From Salinarimonas chemoclinalis (GTDB lineage Bacteria; Pseudomonadota; Alphaproteobacteria; Rhizobiales; Beijerinckiaceae), in the NCBI RefSeq assembly GCF_041514305.1, contig NZ_JBGMWH010000001.1, positions 248,001 to 312,000 of the forward strand: 64,000 nucleotides of DNA, read 5' to 3'. Both the position numbers and the translations under genes were made by a program. The notes beneath the pieces were generated by a model, which made no database searches, was not told the DNA's origin, and saw only the letters and a program-made list of their open reading frames with translations. Shown here piece by piece: positions 37,073 to 46,042 of this stretch (positions are counted from its first letter, which is position 1; every line of letters begins with the position of its first letter).

Positions 37073-37768
37073 TCACTGCGGCGCGGCCGTGTCTCCGCTC
37101 TCCTGCTCGAGGCGCTGGCGCAGCTCCTCGGAGCGGCGCTGGAGCTCTTCCTGCAGGCGGCGCTGCTGAGCCTCGAGTTCGGCCGGGTCGACCGGGTCGC
37201 CGTCCCAGCCCGCGGTGAAGCCGTCGAGCGGGACCTGGAAGGTCACGACCTGCGCGTTCTGGTTCTGGACCGAGATGTTGAGGTTCGCCCCCGCCTTCAT
37301 CTGGTCGACCATCTGCTGGGTGACCTGGGCCTCGGCGAAGCAGCCGTTGGGGAAGCAGACCGCGTAGGCGCCGTTCGTCGCCGCGTTCTGGTCGGCGGCG
37401 AAGCGGATGCCGGGCTGCAGCAGCAGGCCGAGCGGCATCAGGAAGCGGGCGACGAGCTGGTCCTCCTGCCCCTCCGGCGCGTCGATGTCGTAGATCGCGA
37501 CCGCGAGCACGGGCTGGCCCTGGTCGGAGATGAAGTCGCGCGTGGTGTAGCAGATCTGGGCGCCGGACCCCTGGTCCTCGCCGCACAGCTTGGTCCAGCC
37601 CGTCTGCGAGGGCTCGGGCACCACCGGCACGACGTTGGGCTGGCCCGGCTGCGGGGCGGGAGCGGTCTGGGCCGAGGCCGCGAGCGGCGCGAGCGCGCCG
37701 GCCGCCACGGCGAGGGCGATCACGGAGCCGAGGCCCCGCTTGCGCGCGATTCGTGCCGGAAACGACAT
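37073..37768 (-). CDS. Invasion-associated locus B (IalB)-family periplasmic protein
   Basis: This 231-residue secreted protein has a signal peptide (SVIALAVAAGALAPLAASA) and a Pro/Gln linker, then the IalB core: W-x-LCGED, QICYTTRDF, LLLQPGIRF, YAVCFPNGCFAE (paired Cys) and VTFQVPLDGF. It ends with a coiled-coil-like Glu/Gln/Arg helix (QQRRLQEELQRRSEELRQRL). IalB is common in Hyphomicrobiales; outside Bartonella its role is unclear. The ATG at 37768 follows GAGG and is preferred to a GTG at 37786. Confidence 0.88.
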   Translation of the reverse strand: MSFPARIARKRGLGSVIALAVAAGALAPLAASAQTAPAPQPGQPNVVPVVPEPSQTGWTKLCGEDQGSGAQICYTTRDFISDQGQPVLAVAIYDIDAPEGQEDQLVARFLMPLGLLLQPGIRFAADQNAATNGAYAVCFPNGCFAEAQVTQQMVDQMKAGANLNISVQNQNAQVVTFQVPLDGFTAGWDGDPVDPAELEAQQRRLQEELQRRSEELRQRLEQESGDTAAPQ

Positions 37769-37997
37769 CCTGAAGTCCTCTTTCACGTCCGGAGGAAGGG
37801 TCTGGCGGGCGGACGAGGCGCTCGCCCCGCCCGGGCGCGCCGCTCATCGTCGTGCATTGAGGCGAGGGCGTGGCGCGGCCCGCGTCCTTGTAGCGGCTCG
37901 CGCCGGCATATTCCAGTCGTTAACGCCGTTCTCGTCTATGCTAGCGTGAAGGCGCCGAATCGCGCCCGCCCGAAGCCGCGACGGAGGAACACGTCTC

Positions 37998-39884
37998 GTG
38001 CCCACACGCCCGCACCCCCTTCGCCGGCCGAGAGCGCCCTCGCCCGCGTCCGCGCTCGCGTCCCGCCTGCGCCGTGCCGCGCTCGCCGCCGGGCTCGTCG
38101 CGGCGCTCGCCGCCGCGCCCGCGGGAGCCCGGGACGCCGAGCATTCCGCAGAGGAACTCGCCCCGCGCCACGGGATCGCCATGCACGGCGAGCCGGAGCT
38201 CGGCCCCGACTTCACGCACTTCCCCTACGCCGCGCCGGACGCCCCGACGGGTGGGCGCGTGGCGATGGCCCTGCAGGGCACGTTCGACGGGCTCAACCCC
38301 ACGATCGTGCTCGGCGTGGCGCCGGACCTCGCCCAGAAGTTCGTCTGGGAGAGCCTGATGCAGCGCTCGCTCGACGAGCCGTTCACGCTCTACGGCCTCG
38401 TCGCGCGTTCCGTCGTGATGCCCGAGGACCGCTCCTTCGCCGAATTCGCGCTCGACCCGCGCGCCACCTTCTCCGACGGCGAGCCGCTGACGGCCGACGA
38501 CGTGAGGGTCTCCTTCGAACTGCTGCGCGAGAAGGGCAAGCCGTACTTCCGCGGCAATTTCGGCAAGGTCGCCGTCGTCGAGGTGATCGACGACCACACG
38601 ATCCGCTTCGACTTCGGCGACAGCGGCGACCGGGAGCTGCCGCTCCTCGTCGCGATGATGCCGATCTTCGCCACCCACACGATCGATCCCGAGACGTTCG
38701 ACCAGACCTCGCTCGTGCCGCCGATCGGCTCGGGACCCTACGCCTTCGCGCAGGTCGCGCCGGGCGAGCGGATCGTGCTGCGCCGGCGCGACGACTACTG
38801 GGGCGCGGAGCTGCCCGTGATGCGCGGCATGAACAGGCCCGACGAGATCCGCTACGAGTTCTTCCGCGACGCCAACACGATGTTCGAGGGCTTCAAGACC
38901 GGCGTCTACGACCTGCGCGTCGAGGGCGACGCCACCCGCTGGGCCACCGGCTACGACTTCCCGGCGATTCGCGACGGGCGCATCGTCAAGGAGGAGGTGC
39001 CCCAGCGCACGCCCCAGGGCATGAACGGCTTCGTCTTCAACACGCGCGAGGACCTCTTCGCAGACCGGCGCGTGCGGCAGGCCCTCGGGCACCTATACGA
39101 CGTCGAGTGGGTGAACCGGAACCTGCTCTTCGGCCTGTTCCAGCGCGCCGGCTCCTATTTCGACGGCTCGGACCTCTCCGCCCGCGGGCGCCCGGCGAGC
39201 GAGGCGGAGCGCGCGCTGCTCGCGCCCTACGCCGACGCGGTCCTGCCCGAGGTCATGGACGGCACCTGGCAGCCGCCGGCGAGCGACGGCTCGGGCCGCG
39301 ACCGCGGCCAGATCCGCGAGGCCATGCGGCTCCTCGCCGAGGCCGGCTGGCGGCTCGACGGCGGCGTCATGCGCAACGTCGAGACGGGCGCGCCGATGAC
39401 CTTCGAGTTCCTCGCGGTCAACCGCCAGCAGGAGCGGCTCGCGCTCAACTTCGCCGACGCGCTCAAGCGCGTGGGCATCGACATGGCGATCCGGCTCGTG
39501 GACGACGCGCAATATTGGCGCCGCCTCGCGGATTTCGACTACGACATGATCCAGTGGACCTGGCCCGCCTCGCTCTCGCCGGGCAACGAGCAGGTCAACC
39601 GCTGGACGAGCGCCGCCGCCGAGCGCTCGGGCTCGCTCAACTTCGCCGGCGCCCGCGAGCCGGGTATCGACGCCATGATCGCCGCGATGCTCGCCGCCAC
39701 CGAGCGCGACGACTTCGTCGACGCCGTGCGGGCGCTCGACCGGCTGCTGATCTCGGGCACCTACGTCGTGCCGCTCCACATCCAGGCGAACACCTGGCTC
39801 GCCTACGACGCGGGCCTCGAGCGGCCCGACCCGGCGCCGCTGCGCGGCCTGCCGATCGAGGTCTGGCGCCGCAGCGGAGGCTGA
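37998..39884 (+). CDS. Periplasmic peptide-binding protein (ABC, SBP family 5, YejA-like)
   Basis: This 628-residue protein has an Arg-rich leader and signal core (ALAAGLVAALAAAPAGA), then HGIAMHGEPELGPDFTHFPYA, PTIVLG, TFSDGEPLTADDVRVSFELL and FNTREDLFADRRVRQALGHLYD, all typical of the oligopeptide family and of YejA for microcin-like peptides. GTG start after GGAGG. No permease or ATPase genes follow, so it is an orphan binding protein that must dock on a system elsewhere. Confidence 0.92.
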   Translation: MPTRPHPLRRPRAPSPASALASRLRRAALAAGLVAALAAAPAGARDAEHSAEELAPRHGIAMHGEPELGPDFTHFPYAAPDAPTGGRVAMALQGTFDGLNPTIVLGVAPDLAQKFVWESLMQRSLDEPFTLYGLVARSVVMPEDRSFAEFALDPRATFSDGEPLTADDVRVSFELLREKGKPYFRGNFGKVAVVEVIDDHTIRFDFGDSGDRELPLLVAMMPIFATHTIDPETFDQTSLVPPIGSGPYAFAQVAPGERIVLRRRDDYWGAELPVMRGMNRPDEIRYEFFRDANTMFEGFKTGVYDLRVEGDATRWATGYDFPAIRDGRIVKEEVPQRTPQGMNGFVFNTREDLFADRRVRQALGHLYDVEWVNRNLLFGLFQRAGSYFDGSDLSARGRPASEAERALLAPYADAVLPEVMDGTWQPPASDGSGRDRGQIREAMRLLAEAGWRLDGGVMRNVETGAPMTFEFLAVNRQQERLALNFADALKRVGIDMAIRLVDDAQYWRRLADFDYDMIQWTWPASLSPGNEQVNRWTSAAAERSGSLNFAGAREPGIDAMIAAMLAATERDDFVDAVRALDRLLISGTYVVPLHIQANTWLAYDAGLERPDPAPLRGLPIEVWRRSGG

Positions 39885-39911
39885 GCGCGGATGCGTAGCG
39901 GGGGAGGAAGC

Positions 39912-41213
39912 ATGGCTGCGACGGCGATCCACGGTGCGCGGGAGGCGAGCGTCGCCCACGACGACACGGCGACCGCGCCGCCCCCGGGCGGGCTCGGCGC
40001 GCTCTTCGCGGAGCGCGCGGCGCAGACGCCGGGCGCGCTCGCCTTCGTCGACCAGGCGGGGCGCGAGGCCTGGTGCGGGCGCCCGCGCATCGCCTGGAGC
40101 TACGGCGCGGCGCAGCCGATGATCGAGCGCCTCGCCGCCTTCTTCGCGGGGCTCGGCCTCGCGCCGGAGGCGCCGGTGGCGGTGTGCCTGCCCGCCGGCT
40201 CCGAGACGCTGCTGACGCTGCTCGCGCTGGAGCGCGCGGGCCTGACGACCTGTCTCCTGCCGCTCGCCTGGCCCCGCGACGACCTCGCCCGCGCGGTGGA
40301 GGCCACCGGCGCCGTCGCCGTCGTGACGCAGAGCGTGGTCGGGGCGCTCAAGCCCGCCGAGACCTTCCGCGACATCGCGATGGGCTATTACGGCCTGCGC
40401 TTCGTCACGGCCTTCGGGCCTCAGCCGCCCGACGGCGTGCTCGACCTCGACCGGGTGATGATCGACGAGCGCCCGATTCTCGCCGGCGGCGGCGAGGGTG
40501 CGGGCGAGAAGGCGGCGGGGGCGAGGGAGGCGCCCGCGCCGCGCGAGCCCGGGATCGTCACCCTCGCCCGACGGGAAGAGGAGATCGAGGCCGCCTTCCG
40601 GCCGGCTTCCTCCTGGATCGCGGCGGCCCGTGCCTTCCTCGATGTGGCGCAGTACCAGCCCGGCGAGCGCATCGTACACCTCGTCGCCCCCGACGACCTG
40701 ATGGGCCTCGCCACCGGCTTCCTCGCCGCGCTGCTGACGGGGGCGCCGCTCGAGCTGCACGGGCTCTTCGACGGCCCCGCTCTCGCGGCGAGCCTCGCCC
40801 GTGGGGAGCCGACGCGTCTCGTCGCGCCGGGCTGGATGGAGAGCGCGCTGGCCGCCACCGCGCTGCCGCCGAGCGTGCGGGGCCTCGTCCTCCTGCACGC
40901 GGCGCCCACGCGCTTCCGGGCGCGCGCCGCCGCCGCCGGGCCGATCGTCGACGTGCTCGCGCTGGAGCCGTGGGCGCTCCTGACCCGCGCGCGGGCCCGC
41001 GGCGGCCAGGTCGCGCTACGGCTCGACGCCCGTTCGGGCGCGGATACAGACCCGCTCGTGCGCCGCAGCGAGGAGGGCCGCCTCTCGGTGCGCGGCGCCT
41101 CCACGCGGGCGCGGCGCGTCGTGCGCGGACAGGTCGAGGCCGAGGTGCCGGAGTGGCGCGAAACGCCTTGGCGCGCGGATGTTTTCGCCGGCATCGTCAT
41201 CGGCGTGTCCTGA
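39912..41213 (+). CDS. Degenerate AMP-binding (ANL) superfamily protein
   Basis: This 433-residue protein starts like acyl-CoA synthetases (FAERAAQTPGALAFVDQAG, RLAAFFAGLGLAPEAPVAVCLPAGSETLLTLLALERAGL) and continues with a LTGAPLELHG region. The P-loop SSGTTGxPKG motif is missing; the equivalent place reads REPGIVTLARREEE. There is no C-terminal catalytic-Lys domain. It is therefore unlikely to adenylate substrates by the usual chemistry. A strong ribosome site (GGGGGAGGAAGC) selects the ATG at 39912. The stop of the peptide-binding gene is 28 bases upstream. Confidence 0.72.
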   Translation: MAATAIHGAREASVAHDDTATAPPPGGLGALFAERAAQTPGALAFVDQAGREAWCGRPRIAWSYGAAQPMIERLAAFFAGLGLAPEAPVAVCLPAGSETLLTLLALERAGLTTCLLPLAWPRDDLARAVEATGAVAVVTQSVVGALKPAETFRDIAMGYYGLRFVTAFGPQPPDGVLDLDRVMIDERPILAGGGEGAGEKAAGAREAPAPREPGIVTLARREEEIEAAFRPASSWIAAARAFLDVAQYQPGERIVHLVAPDDLMGLATGFLAALLTGAPLELHGLFDGPALAASLARGEPTRLVAPGWMESALAATALPPSVRGLVLLHAAPTRFRARAAAAGPIVDVLALEPWALLTRARARGGQVALRLDARSGADTDPLVRRSEEGRLSVRGASTRARRVVRGQVEAEVPEWRETPWRADVFAGIVIGVS

Positions 41214-41372
41214 GCGCGCGCCCGCCTCCCGACGGCGGCGCCGCCCACGCATGCGGCACGCCGCAGCGCACAATTTCAGCGCCCCACGGGAGCTTTCGGG
41301 GTGGAACGGCGGTGCGAAATGTGCGTTGATGAGGCGGCTCCGGATGACGGGGTCGCGAGACCGGCGAAGGCG

Positions 41373-41732
41373 ATGACCCCTCTCCAACGCATCCTGATCG
41401 TCGACGACGGGGACCGCGACGCGGACGCGGCGCTCTCCGCGGAACTGGCGGAGCTCGGCTACGCCTCCGTCACCGCCTCGCTCGACGCGGCGGACGAGGT
41501 GCTCGCCGTGATCCCGACGCCCTCCGCCATCGTCCTGCAGATCCCCCGCGGCGCGGGTGCCGCCGCCCGCGCCCGCTTCCAGAGCCTGGCCGATCGGCTC
41601 TCCGCGCGCCGCGGCGAGGCCGGGCCGCCGGTCATCGTCGTGGACGCGGCGAGCCTGTCCGGGTCCGGCGCCTTCGCCCGCATCCTCGAGAGCCAGGTCG
41701 GCGTCGGCGCCTTCGCGGGCCCCGCTCGCTGA
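41373..41732 (+). CDS. Response-regulator receiver-like protein lacking the phosphoacceptor
   Basis: This 119-residue single domain opens ILIVDDGDRDADAALSAELAELGY, with the acidic pair D11/D12 of receivers, but the position of the phosphorylated Asp is Gln56 (IVLQIPRG). No output domain. It may be a pseudo-receiver that binds a partner, or a decayed gene. A longer frame from 41301 exists but its first 24 residues do not fit the fold. Confidence 0.65.
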   Translation: MTPLQRILIVDDGDRDADAALSAELAELGYASVTASLDAADEVLAVIPTPSAIVLQIPRGAGAAARARFQSLADRLSARRGEAGPPVIVVDAASLSGSGAFARILESQVGVGAFAGPAR

Positions 41733-41927
41733 AGATCGGGGGCGCGTCGCCCGGCACCGGCACCGGCCCCCACCACCGCGCCCCACCACCGCCCCCACGC
41801 CCGTCCTCGAGGTTCGCGATCGGTCGCCTCGCGTCGGCGTGCGCCCCCTCCCAGAGCAAGAGGGCACCCCCGTGCCTTGCGCGCCCCGCCCCCCGGTGCT
41901 CGACTGGAGCCCGGAGACGGCGCGGCG
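41733..41927. other. Intergenic CCACCACCGC-rich segment
   Basis: Between the receiver-like gene and the LysR gene lies a pyrimidine-rich stretch with repeated CACCGGC and CCCCCACCACCGC units (about 41753-41805). It is extremely GC-rich and shows no convincing gene or promoter consensus. Confidence 0.4.
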
Positions 41928-42839
41928 ATGAACCTGACGTTCCTCGAGACCTTCGTCTGGGTGGCGCATCTGCGCAGCTTCACGCTCGCGGCCGAGCGGA
42001 TGCACGCCACGCAGGCGGCGGTGTCGGCGCGTATCGCGTCGCTGGAGCGCGAGCTCGGCGTCAAGCTCTTCGTGCGCGAGCCCCGCGACGTGCGGCTCAC
42101 GCCCGAGGGCGAGCGGGCGCTCGCCCACGCCGAGCGCATGCTGCGCTGCTCGAAGGAGTTCTACCGCGACGTCGCGTCCGGCGACGGCCTGCGCGGCACG
42201 GCGCGGATCGGGGTCATCGACACGATCTCGCACACCTGGCTGATCGACTTCATCCGCCGCTCGCGGGCGACGTACCCGCGCATCGACCTCGAGCTCGTCG
42301 CCGACACGAGCCTTCGCCTCATCGACATGCTCGTGGCCGGCGAGATCGACCTGGGACTCATCATGGGGCCGGTCGGCGGACCGGAGATGATCGACATCGA
42401 CCTGTGCACCTACGCCTCCGCCTGGGTGGCCTCGCCGACGCTCGGCCTCGACGGGCGGCCCCTCGACGTCGGCGACCTCGTCCGGCACGCGATCGTGTCC
42501 TTCCCGCGCTGCTCGCAGCCGCACCAGGCGATGATGCGCTACTTCAGCCGCTTCACGGAGGACGAGACGACCTTCTACTCGACGAACTCGCTCGCCACCA
42601 TCATCCGCATGACGGTCGACGGCATCGGCGTCGCGGCGATTCCGCCGACCGTGGTGCGCCGTGAGCTGGAGCGCGGAGAGCTCGTGCGGCTCGACGTGCG
42701 CCAGCCCTTCCCGCCGCTCGGCTTCCAGGCGACCTATCGGGACGGGCCCGCCTCGCACCTGCCGGCCGCGCTCGCCGACCTCGCCCGCGAGGTCGCGCGC
42801 GAGTTCTGCGGCGGGCAGGACCCCGCACTGGCCTGGTGA
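41928..42839 (+). CDS. LysR-family transcriptional regulator
   Basis: This 303-residue regulator has an N-terminal HTH (FVWVAHLRSFTLAAERMHATQAAVSARIASLERELGVKLFVR, residues about 7-50) and a substrate-binding domain. It precedes, on the same strand, the nitrilase-RraA-TRAP operon, with a 109-base gap that holds a TTGACA. Local control of that operon by its nitrogen-containing substrate is inferred. Confidence 0.92.
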   Translation: MNLTFLETFVWVAHLRSFTLAAERMHATQAAVSARIASLERELGVKLFVREPRDVRLTPEGERALAHAERMLRCSKEFYRDVASGDGLRGTARIGVIDTISHTWLIDFIRRSRATYPRIDLELVADTSLRLIDMLVAGEIDLGLIMGPVGGPEMIDIDLCTYASAWVASPTLGLDGRPLDVGDLVRHAIVSFPRCSQPHQAMMRYFSRFTEDETTFYSTNSLATIIRMTVDGIGVAAIPPTVVRRELERGELVRLDVRQPFPPLGFQATYRDGPASHLPAALADLAREVAREFCGGQDPALAW

Positions 42840-42871
42840 GTAGCGGTTGCATAAGGAAATCCGATCGCGAC

Positions 42872-42893
42872 GACAGAAATTTGTCTTTTGACA
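42872..42893 (+). promoter_or_regulatory. Candidate promoter/operator upstream of nitrilase operon
   Basis: A GACA-N6-TGTC dyad (42872-42885) abuts a consensus -35 TTGACA (42888-42893) in the 109-base gap after the LysR gene. No good -10 is visible at 17 bases. The dyad position suits a LysR activator binding just upstream of the -35. Confidence 0.4.
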
Positions 42894-42948
42894 GACCGCG
42901 GACCCCCTCGCGAAGATGTTCTCGCAAGAATTTCAGGGGAGGTCTCGG

Positions 42949-43749
42949 ATGAAGGTCGCCGTCGTACAGATGAATTCGCAGGGAGACAAGGGGGCGAACC
43001 TCGATGCCGCCCGACGTCTCGTGGACGAGGCCGCGCAGGACGGGCCGGATCTCGTGGTCCTGCCCGAATACTGGGCCTGTCTCGGCGACGGGCCGGCCGA
43101 GTTCCACGCCAGCGCCGAGCGCTTCCCGGGCGGCGAGGCCTATTCCACCATGGCCGAGCTCGCCCGCACGCACGGCGTGACGCTGCACGGCGGCAGCATC
43201 GTCGAGACCGACGGCGAGCGCTACTACAACACCAGCCTCGTCTTCGACCCGCAGGGCCGCGAGATCGCGCGCTACCGCAAGATCCACCTGTTCGACGTCG
43301 ACGTGCCCGGCGGCGTGCGCCATCGCGAGAGCGAGACGATCTCGCCCGGGCGGGAGATCGTCACCTATTCCTGCGGCGGCCTCACGATCGGCTGCTCGAT
43401 CTGCTACGACCTGCGTTTCCCCGAGCTGTTCCGCGCCCTGCGCGACCGCGGCGCCGACCTCATCGTCCTGCCAGCGGCCTTCACGCTGATGACCGGCAAG
43501 GACCATTGGGAGGTGCTGCTGCGGGCGCGCGCCATCGAGACGCAGACGCACGTGCTCGCCAGCGGCCAGGTCGGCGCCCACGCCGGCGGCCGCAAGGCCT
43601 GCTACGGCCACAGCATGATCATCGATCCCTGGGGCCACGTCGTCGCGCAGGTGGGCGACCACCCGGGCCACGCCGTCGCGCGCGTCGACGCCGAGTACCA
43701 GGCGCGCGTGCGCCAGAACGTCCCCGTCGCCACCCACCACGTGCTGTGA
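42949..43749 (+). CDS. Carbon-nitrogen hydrolase (nitrilase superfamily)
   Basis: This 266-residue amidase has the Glu-Lys-Cys triad: E40 in LPEYW, K111 in YRKIHLFD and C152 in CYDLRF, the last typical of the Nit1/Nit2 omega-amidase-like branch. It likely hydrolyses an amide in the cytoplasm. GGGGAGG precedes the ATG. Its stop overlaps the RraA-like GTG start (GTGA), so both are co-translated, followed by TRAP transporter genes. Confidence 0.92.
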   Translation: MKVAVVQMNSQGDKGANLDAARRLVDEAAQDGPDLVVLPEYWACLGDGPAEFHASAERFPGGEAYSTMAELARTHGVTLHGGSIVETDGERYYNTSLVFDPQGREIARYRKIHLFDVDVPGGVRHRESETISPGREIVTYSCGGLTIGCSICYDLRFPELFRALRDRGADLIVLPAAFTLMTGKDHWEVLLRARAIETQTHVLASGQVGAHAGGRKACYGHSMIIDPWGHVVAQVGDHPGHAVARVDAEYQARVRQNVPVATHHVL

Positions 43750-44417
43750 GTCCGTCCGTGTTCGAGATCAGAGACCTTCCCCGCCAGATCGAGCCACGGC
43801 TCGTGCGCCTGCTCGAGCAGGTGGAGACCGCCACCGTCGGGCACTTCCTGCACAGCCAGTTCGCCGACGCGGCGCTGCGCGGCGTGCTGCCGGAGACCCG
43901 CGTCGCCGGGACGGCGGTGACGCTGCGCATCCCCGGGGCGGATTCGACGCTGCTGCATCATGCCCTCGCCCTGGTCCGCCCGGGCGACTTCCTCGTCATC
44001 GACCGCGCCGGCGACACCCGCCACGCCTGCTGGGGCGGTGTCGTGACCAACGCGGCGAAGCTCGCGGGCGTCGTGGGCGCGGTGATCGACGGGCCGGCGA
44101 CGGACTTCAACGAGATCCGCCGCTGCGAGATGCCGATCTGGTGCCGCGGGCCCTCGCCGATCACGACGAAGCTGCTCGGCCTCGAGGGCGCGATGAACGT
44201 GCCCGTCAGCGTCGGCGGCTGCGCCGTGGAGCCGGGGGACGCCGTGCTCGCCGACGAGAGCGGCGTGCTCTTCCTCGAGCCCGGCCAGGTCCAGGCCGTG
44301 GCCGAGCGGGCGATCGGGATGCAGGAGCGCGAACTCGGGCTCCTCGACCGCCTGCGCGCCGGCGAGAAGCTGCCGGAGATCTCCGGCGCGACGGCCAAGG
44401 TGATGGCCGCGCGCTGA
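43746..44417 (+). CDS. RraA-family protein (4-hydroxy-4-methyl-2-oxoglutarate aldolase-like)
   Basis: This 223-residue protein has the RraA core: VGHFLHSQFADAAL, GTAVTL, HHALALVRPGDFLVIDRAGD (metal/substrate loop), AWGGVVTN-like CWGGVVTNAAKLAGVVGAVIDGPATD and VEPGDAVLADESGVL. Catabolic members are aldolases or decarboxylases of branched oxoacids; others bind RNase E. Operon placement beside an amidase and a TRAP importer favours a catabolic role. Confidence 0.88.
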   Translation: MSPSVFEIRDLPRQIEPRLVRLLEQVETATVGHFLHSQFADAALRGVLPETRVAGTAVTLRIPGADSTLLHHALALVRPGDFLVIDRAGDTRHACWGGVVTNAAKLAGVVGAVIDGPATDFNEIRRCEMPIWCRGPSPITTKLLGLEGAMNVPVSVGGCAVEPGDAVLADESGVLFLEPGQVQAVAERAIGMQERELGLLDRLRAGEKLPEISGATAKVMAAR

Positions 44418-44488
44418 TCCACCCCGCCGCGGCCGAGCACAACGGGAACGCGGGCCGCGGTCCCAGCACCCAACGGGAGGACCGGACG

Positions 44489-45487
44489 ATGAAGACCAAC
44501 ACCCTCGTGCTCGCCCTCGTGGCGACCACCGCCCTCGTCGCCGCCGGCGCGGCGCAGGCGGAGACCTGGCGCATGGCCCACAAGATGCCGGCCGACTCGA
44601 TCGAGGGCCGCATCTTCCAGGCGGTGGCCGACCGCATCGGGGAGAAGACCGACGGCGAGATCACCGTCGAGGTCTACCCCAACGAGCAGCTCGGCAAGGA
44701 CGACGCCATCCTCGAGCAGCTCCAGCTCGGCACCGTCCACATCTACCCGGAAGGCTCCGCCTACCTGCAGAAGTGGGTGCCGGAGATGAAGTTCGTCAGC
44801 GCGCCCTTCCTCTTCGAGGACCGCGAGCACTGGTCGCGCTTCATGGCGAGCGATCTCGTCGATGGCTGGCACGCGACGATCGAGGAGGAGGCGGGCATCG
44901 CCGTCATCGGCGATTCGACGAAGATGGTGCGCGGTCCCTACCGGGTGATGGTCTCGACGATGCCCGTCGAGAGCCTCGACGACGTCGCGGGCCTGAAGCT
45001 GCGGCTCCATCCCGACGAGCTGGCCGCCGCCGCCTGGCGGCACCTCGGCGCGGAGGTGCGCACGCTCGCCTGGACCGAGGTCTACGAGTCGCTCGGCCGC
45101 GGCATCGTCGAGGCGGTGAACAGCCCCGTCGCCCTCGTCGAGCCGATGCGCTTCTACGAGGTCGCGCCCCACATCACCCGCCACGACGAGTACCCGCAGG
45201 GTCTCGCCTTCATGGCGAACGCCGACGCCTGGAACGGGCTCGACGAGGAGACCCGCGCGCAGATCCTCGCGGCCTACGACGAGGTCGCGGACGAGTTCGC
45301 CGCCGAGACCGACCGCGTCGCCGAGGAATCGCTCGAGCGGATGGCCGCCGAGGACGTCTCGTATTCCGTCGTCGACACGGGGCCGTTCGTCGCGCGCATG
45401 GCCGAGCTCTACCGGCGGATGGACGCCGAGGGCGCGCTGCCGCAGGGCTTCCTCGAGGCCGTCGACGCCTCCCGCGCCGCGAACTGA
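44489..45487 (+). CDS. TRAP transporter periplasmic substrate-binding protein (DctP family)
   Basis: This 332-residue protein has a signal peptide ending AAGAAQA, then TWRMAHKMPADS, a GEITVEVYPNEQLGKDDAILEQLQLG region and the conserved Arg segment GLKLRLHPDELAAAAWRHLGAEVRTLAWTEVYESLGRGIVEAVNSPV. It captures an organic acid for the DctQ-DctM pair that follows directly. GGGAGG lies before the ATG. Confidence 0.94.
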   Translation: MKTNTLVLALVATTALVAAGAAQAETWRMAHKMPADSIEGRIFQAVADRIGEKTDGEITVEVYPNEQLGKDDAILEQLQLGTVHIYPEGSAYLQKWVPEMKFVSAPFLFEDREHWSRFMASDLVDGWHATIEEEAGIAVIGDSTKMVRGPYRVMVSTMPVESLDDVAGLKLRLHPDELAAAAWRHLGAEVRTLAWTEVYESLGRGIVEAVNSPVALVEPMRFYEVAPHITRHDEYPQGLAFMANADAWNGLDEETRAQILAAYDEVADEFAAETDRVAEESLERMAAEDVSYSVVDTGPFVARMAELYRRMDAEGALPQGFLEAVDASRAAN

Positions 45488-45490
45488 GCC

Positions 45491-46042
45491 ATGTGGCGGC
45501 TCCTCGACCGGGGCCTCTCGGCCGCCGACAGGATCTTCCTGGCGGCGGCCAACGGGCTGCTCCTCGCCATGCTGGCGATCAACCTCGCCAACATCCTCTC
45601 GCGCCTCGTTCTCGACAAGGGCATCATCTGGGTGTTTCCCTGGACGGGCGTGCTCTTCGTCTGGATGATCTTCCTCGGCTTCTTCTGCATCTATCGCCGG
45701 GGGCAGGACGTCGCGGTCGACGTCCTGGTGCGGCGGCTCCCCGGCCGGGGACGCGCGCTCGTGCGCGTGCTCGTGGACCTCCTGGCACTCGCGCTCCTCG
45801 CCACGATCCTCGCGCAGGCGCCGACGCTCATCCCGCGCCAGGTGGGCGTCATCGATCTCGTCGGCATCCAGCGCTACTGGCTGTCCGTGCCGCTGTTCGT
45901 GTCGTGCTTCCTGATCGCCTGCCAGTTCCTGCTCGACCTGCGCGAGGCCGTGCGTGCGCTCGCGGACCCGGAGCGCGCGGCGCGCGAAGCGCGGGCCGCC
46001 TCCGACACCACGACGCCCGAGCCGCGGGAGGCCCGCCCATGA
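45491..46042 (+). CDS. TRAP transporter small permease (DctQ family)
   Basis: This 183-residue membrane protein has four hydrophobic segments, including the family pattern FPWTGVLFVWMIFLGFFCIYRRGQDVAVDVL. It starts three bases after the binding protein stop and overlaps dctM by four bases (ATGA), giving a standard P-Q-M operon. Confidence 0.93.
   Translation: MWRLLDRGLSAADRIFLAAANGLLLAMLAINLANILSRLVLDKGIIWVFPWTGVLFVWMIFLGFFCIYRRGQDVAVDVLVRRLPGRGRALVRVLVDLLALALLATILAQAPTLIPRQVGVIDLVGIQRYWLSVPLFVSCFLIACQFLLDLREAVRALADPERAAREARAASDTTTPEPREARP

Noticed and set aside
41753..41805. CACCGGC/CCACCACCGC runs as a possible repeat array or CRISPR
   Set aside because: Units are short, irregular and without spacers; simple-sequence GC-rich DNA.
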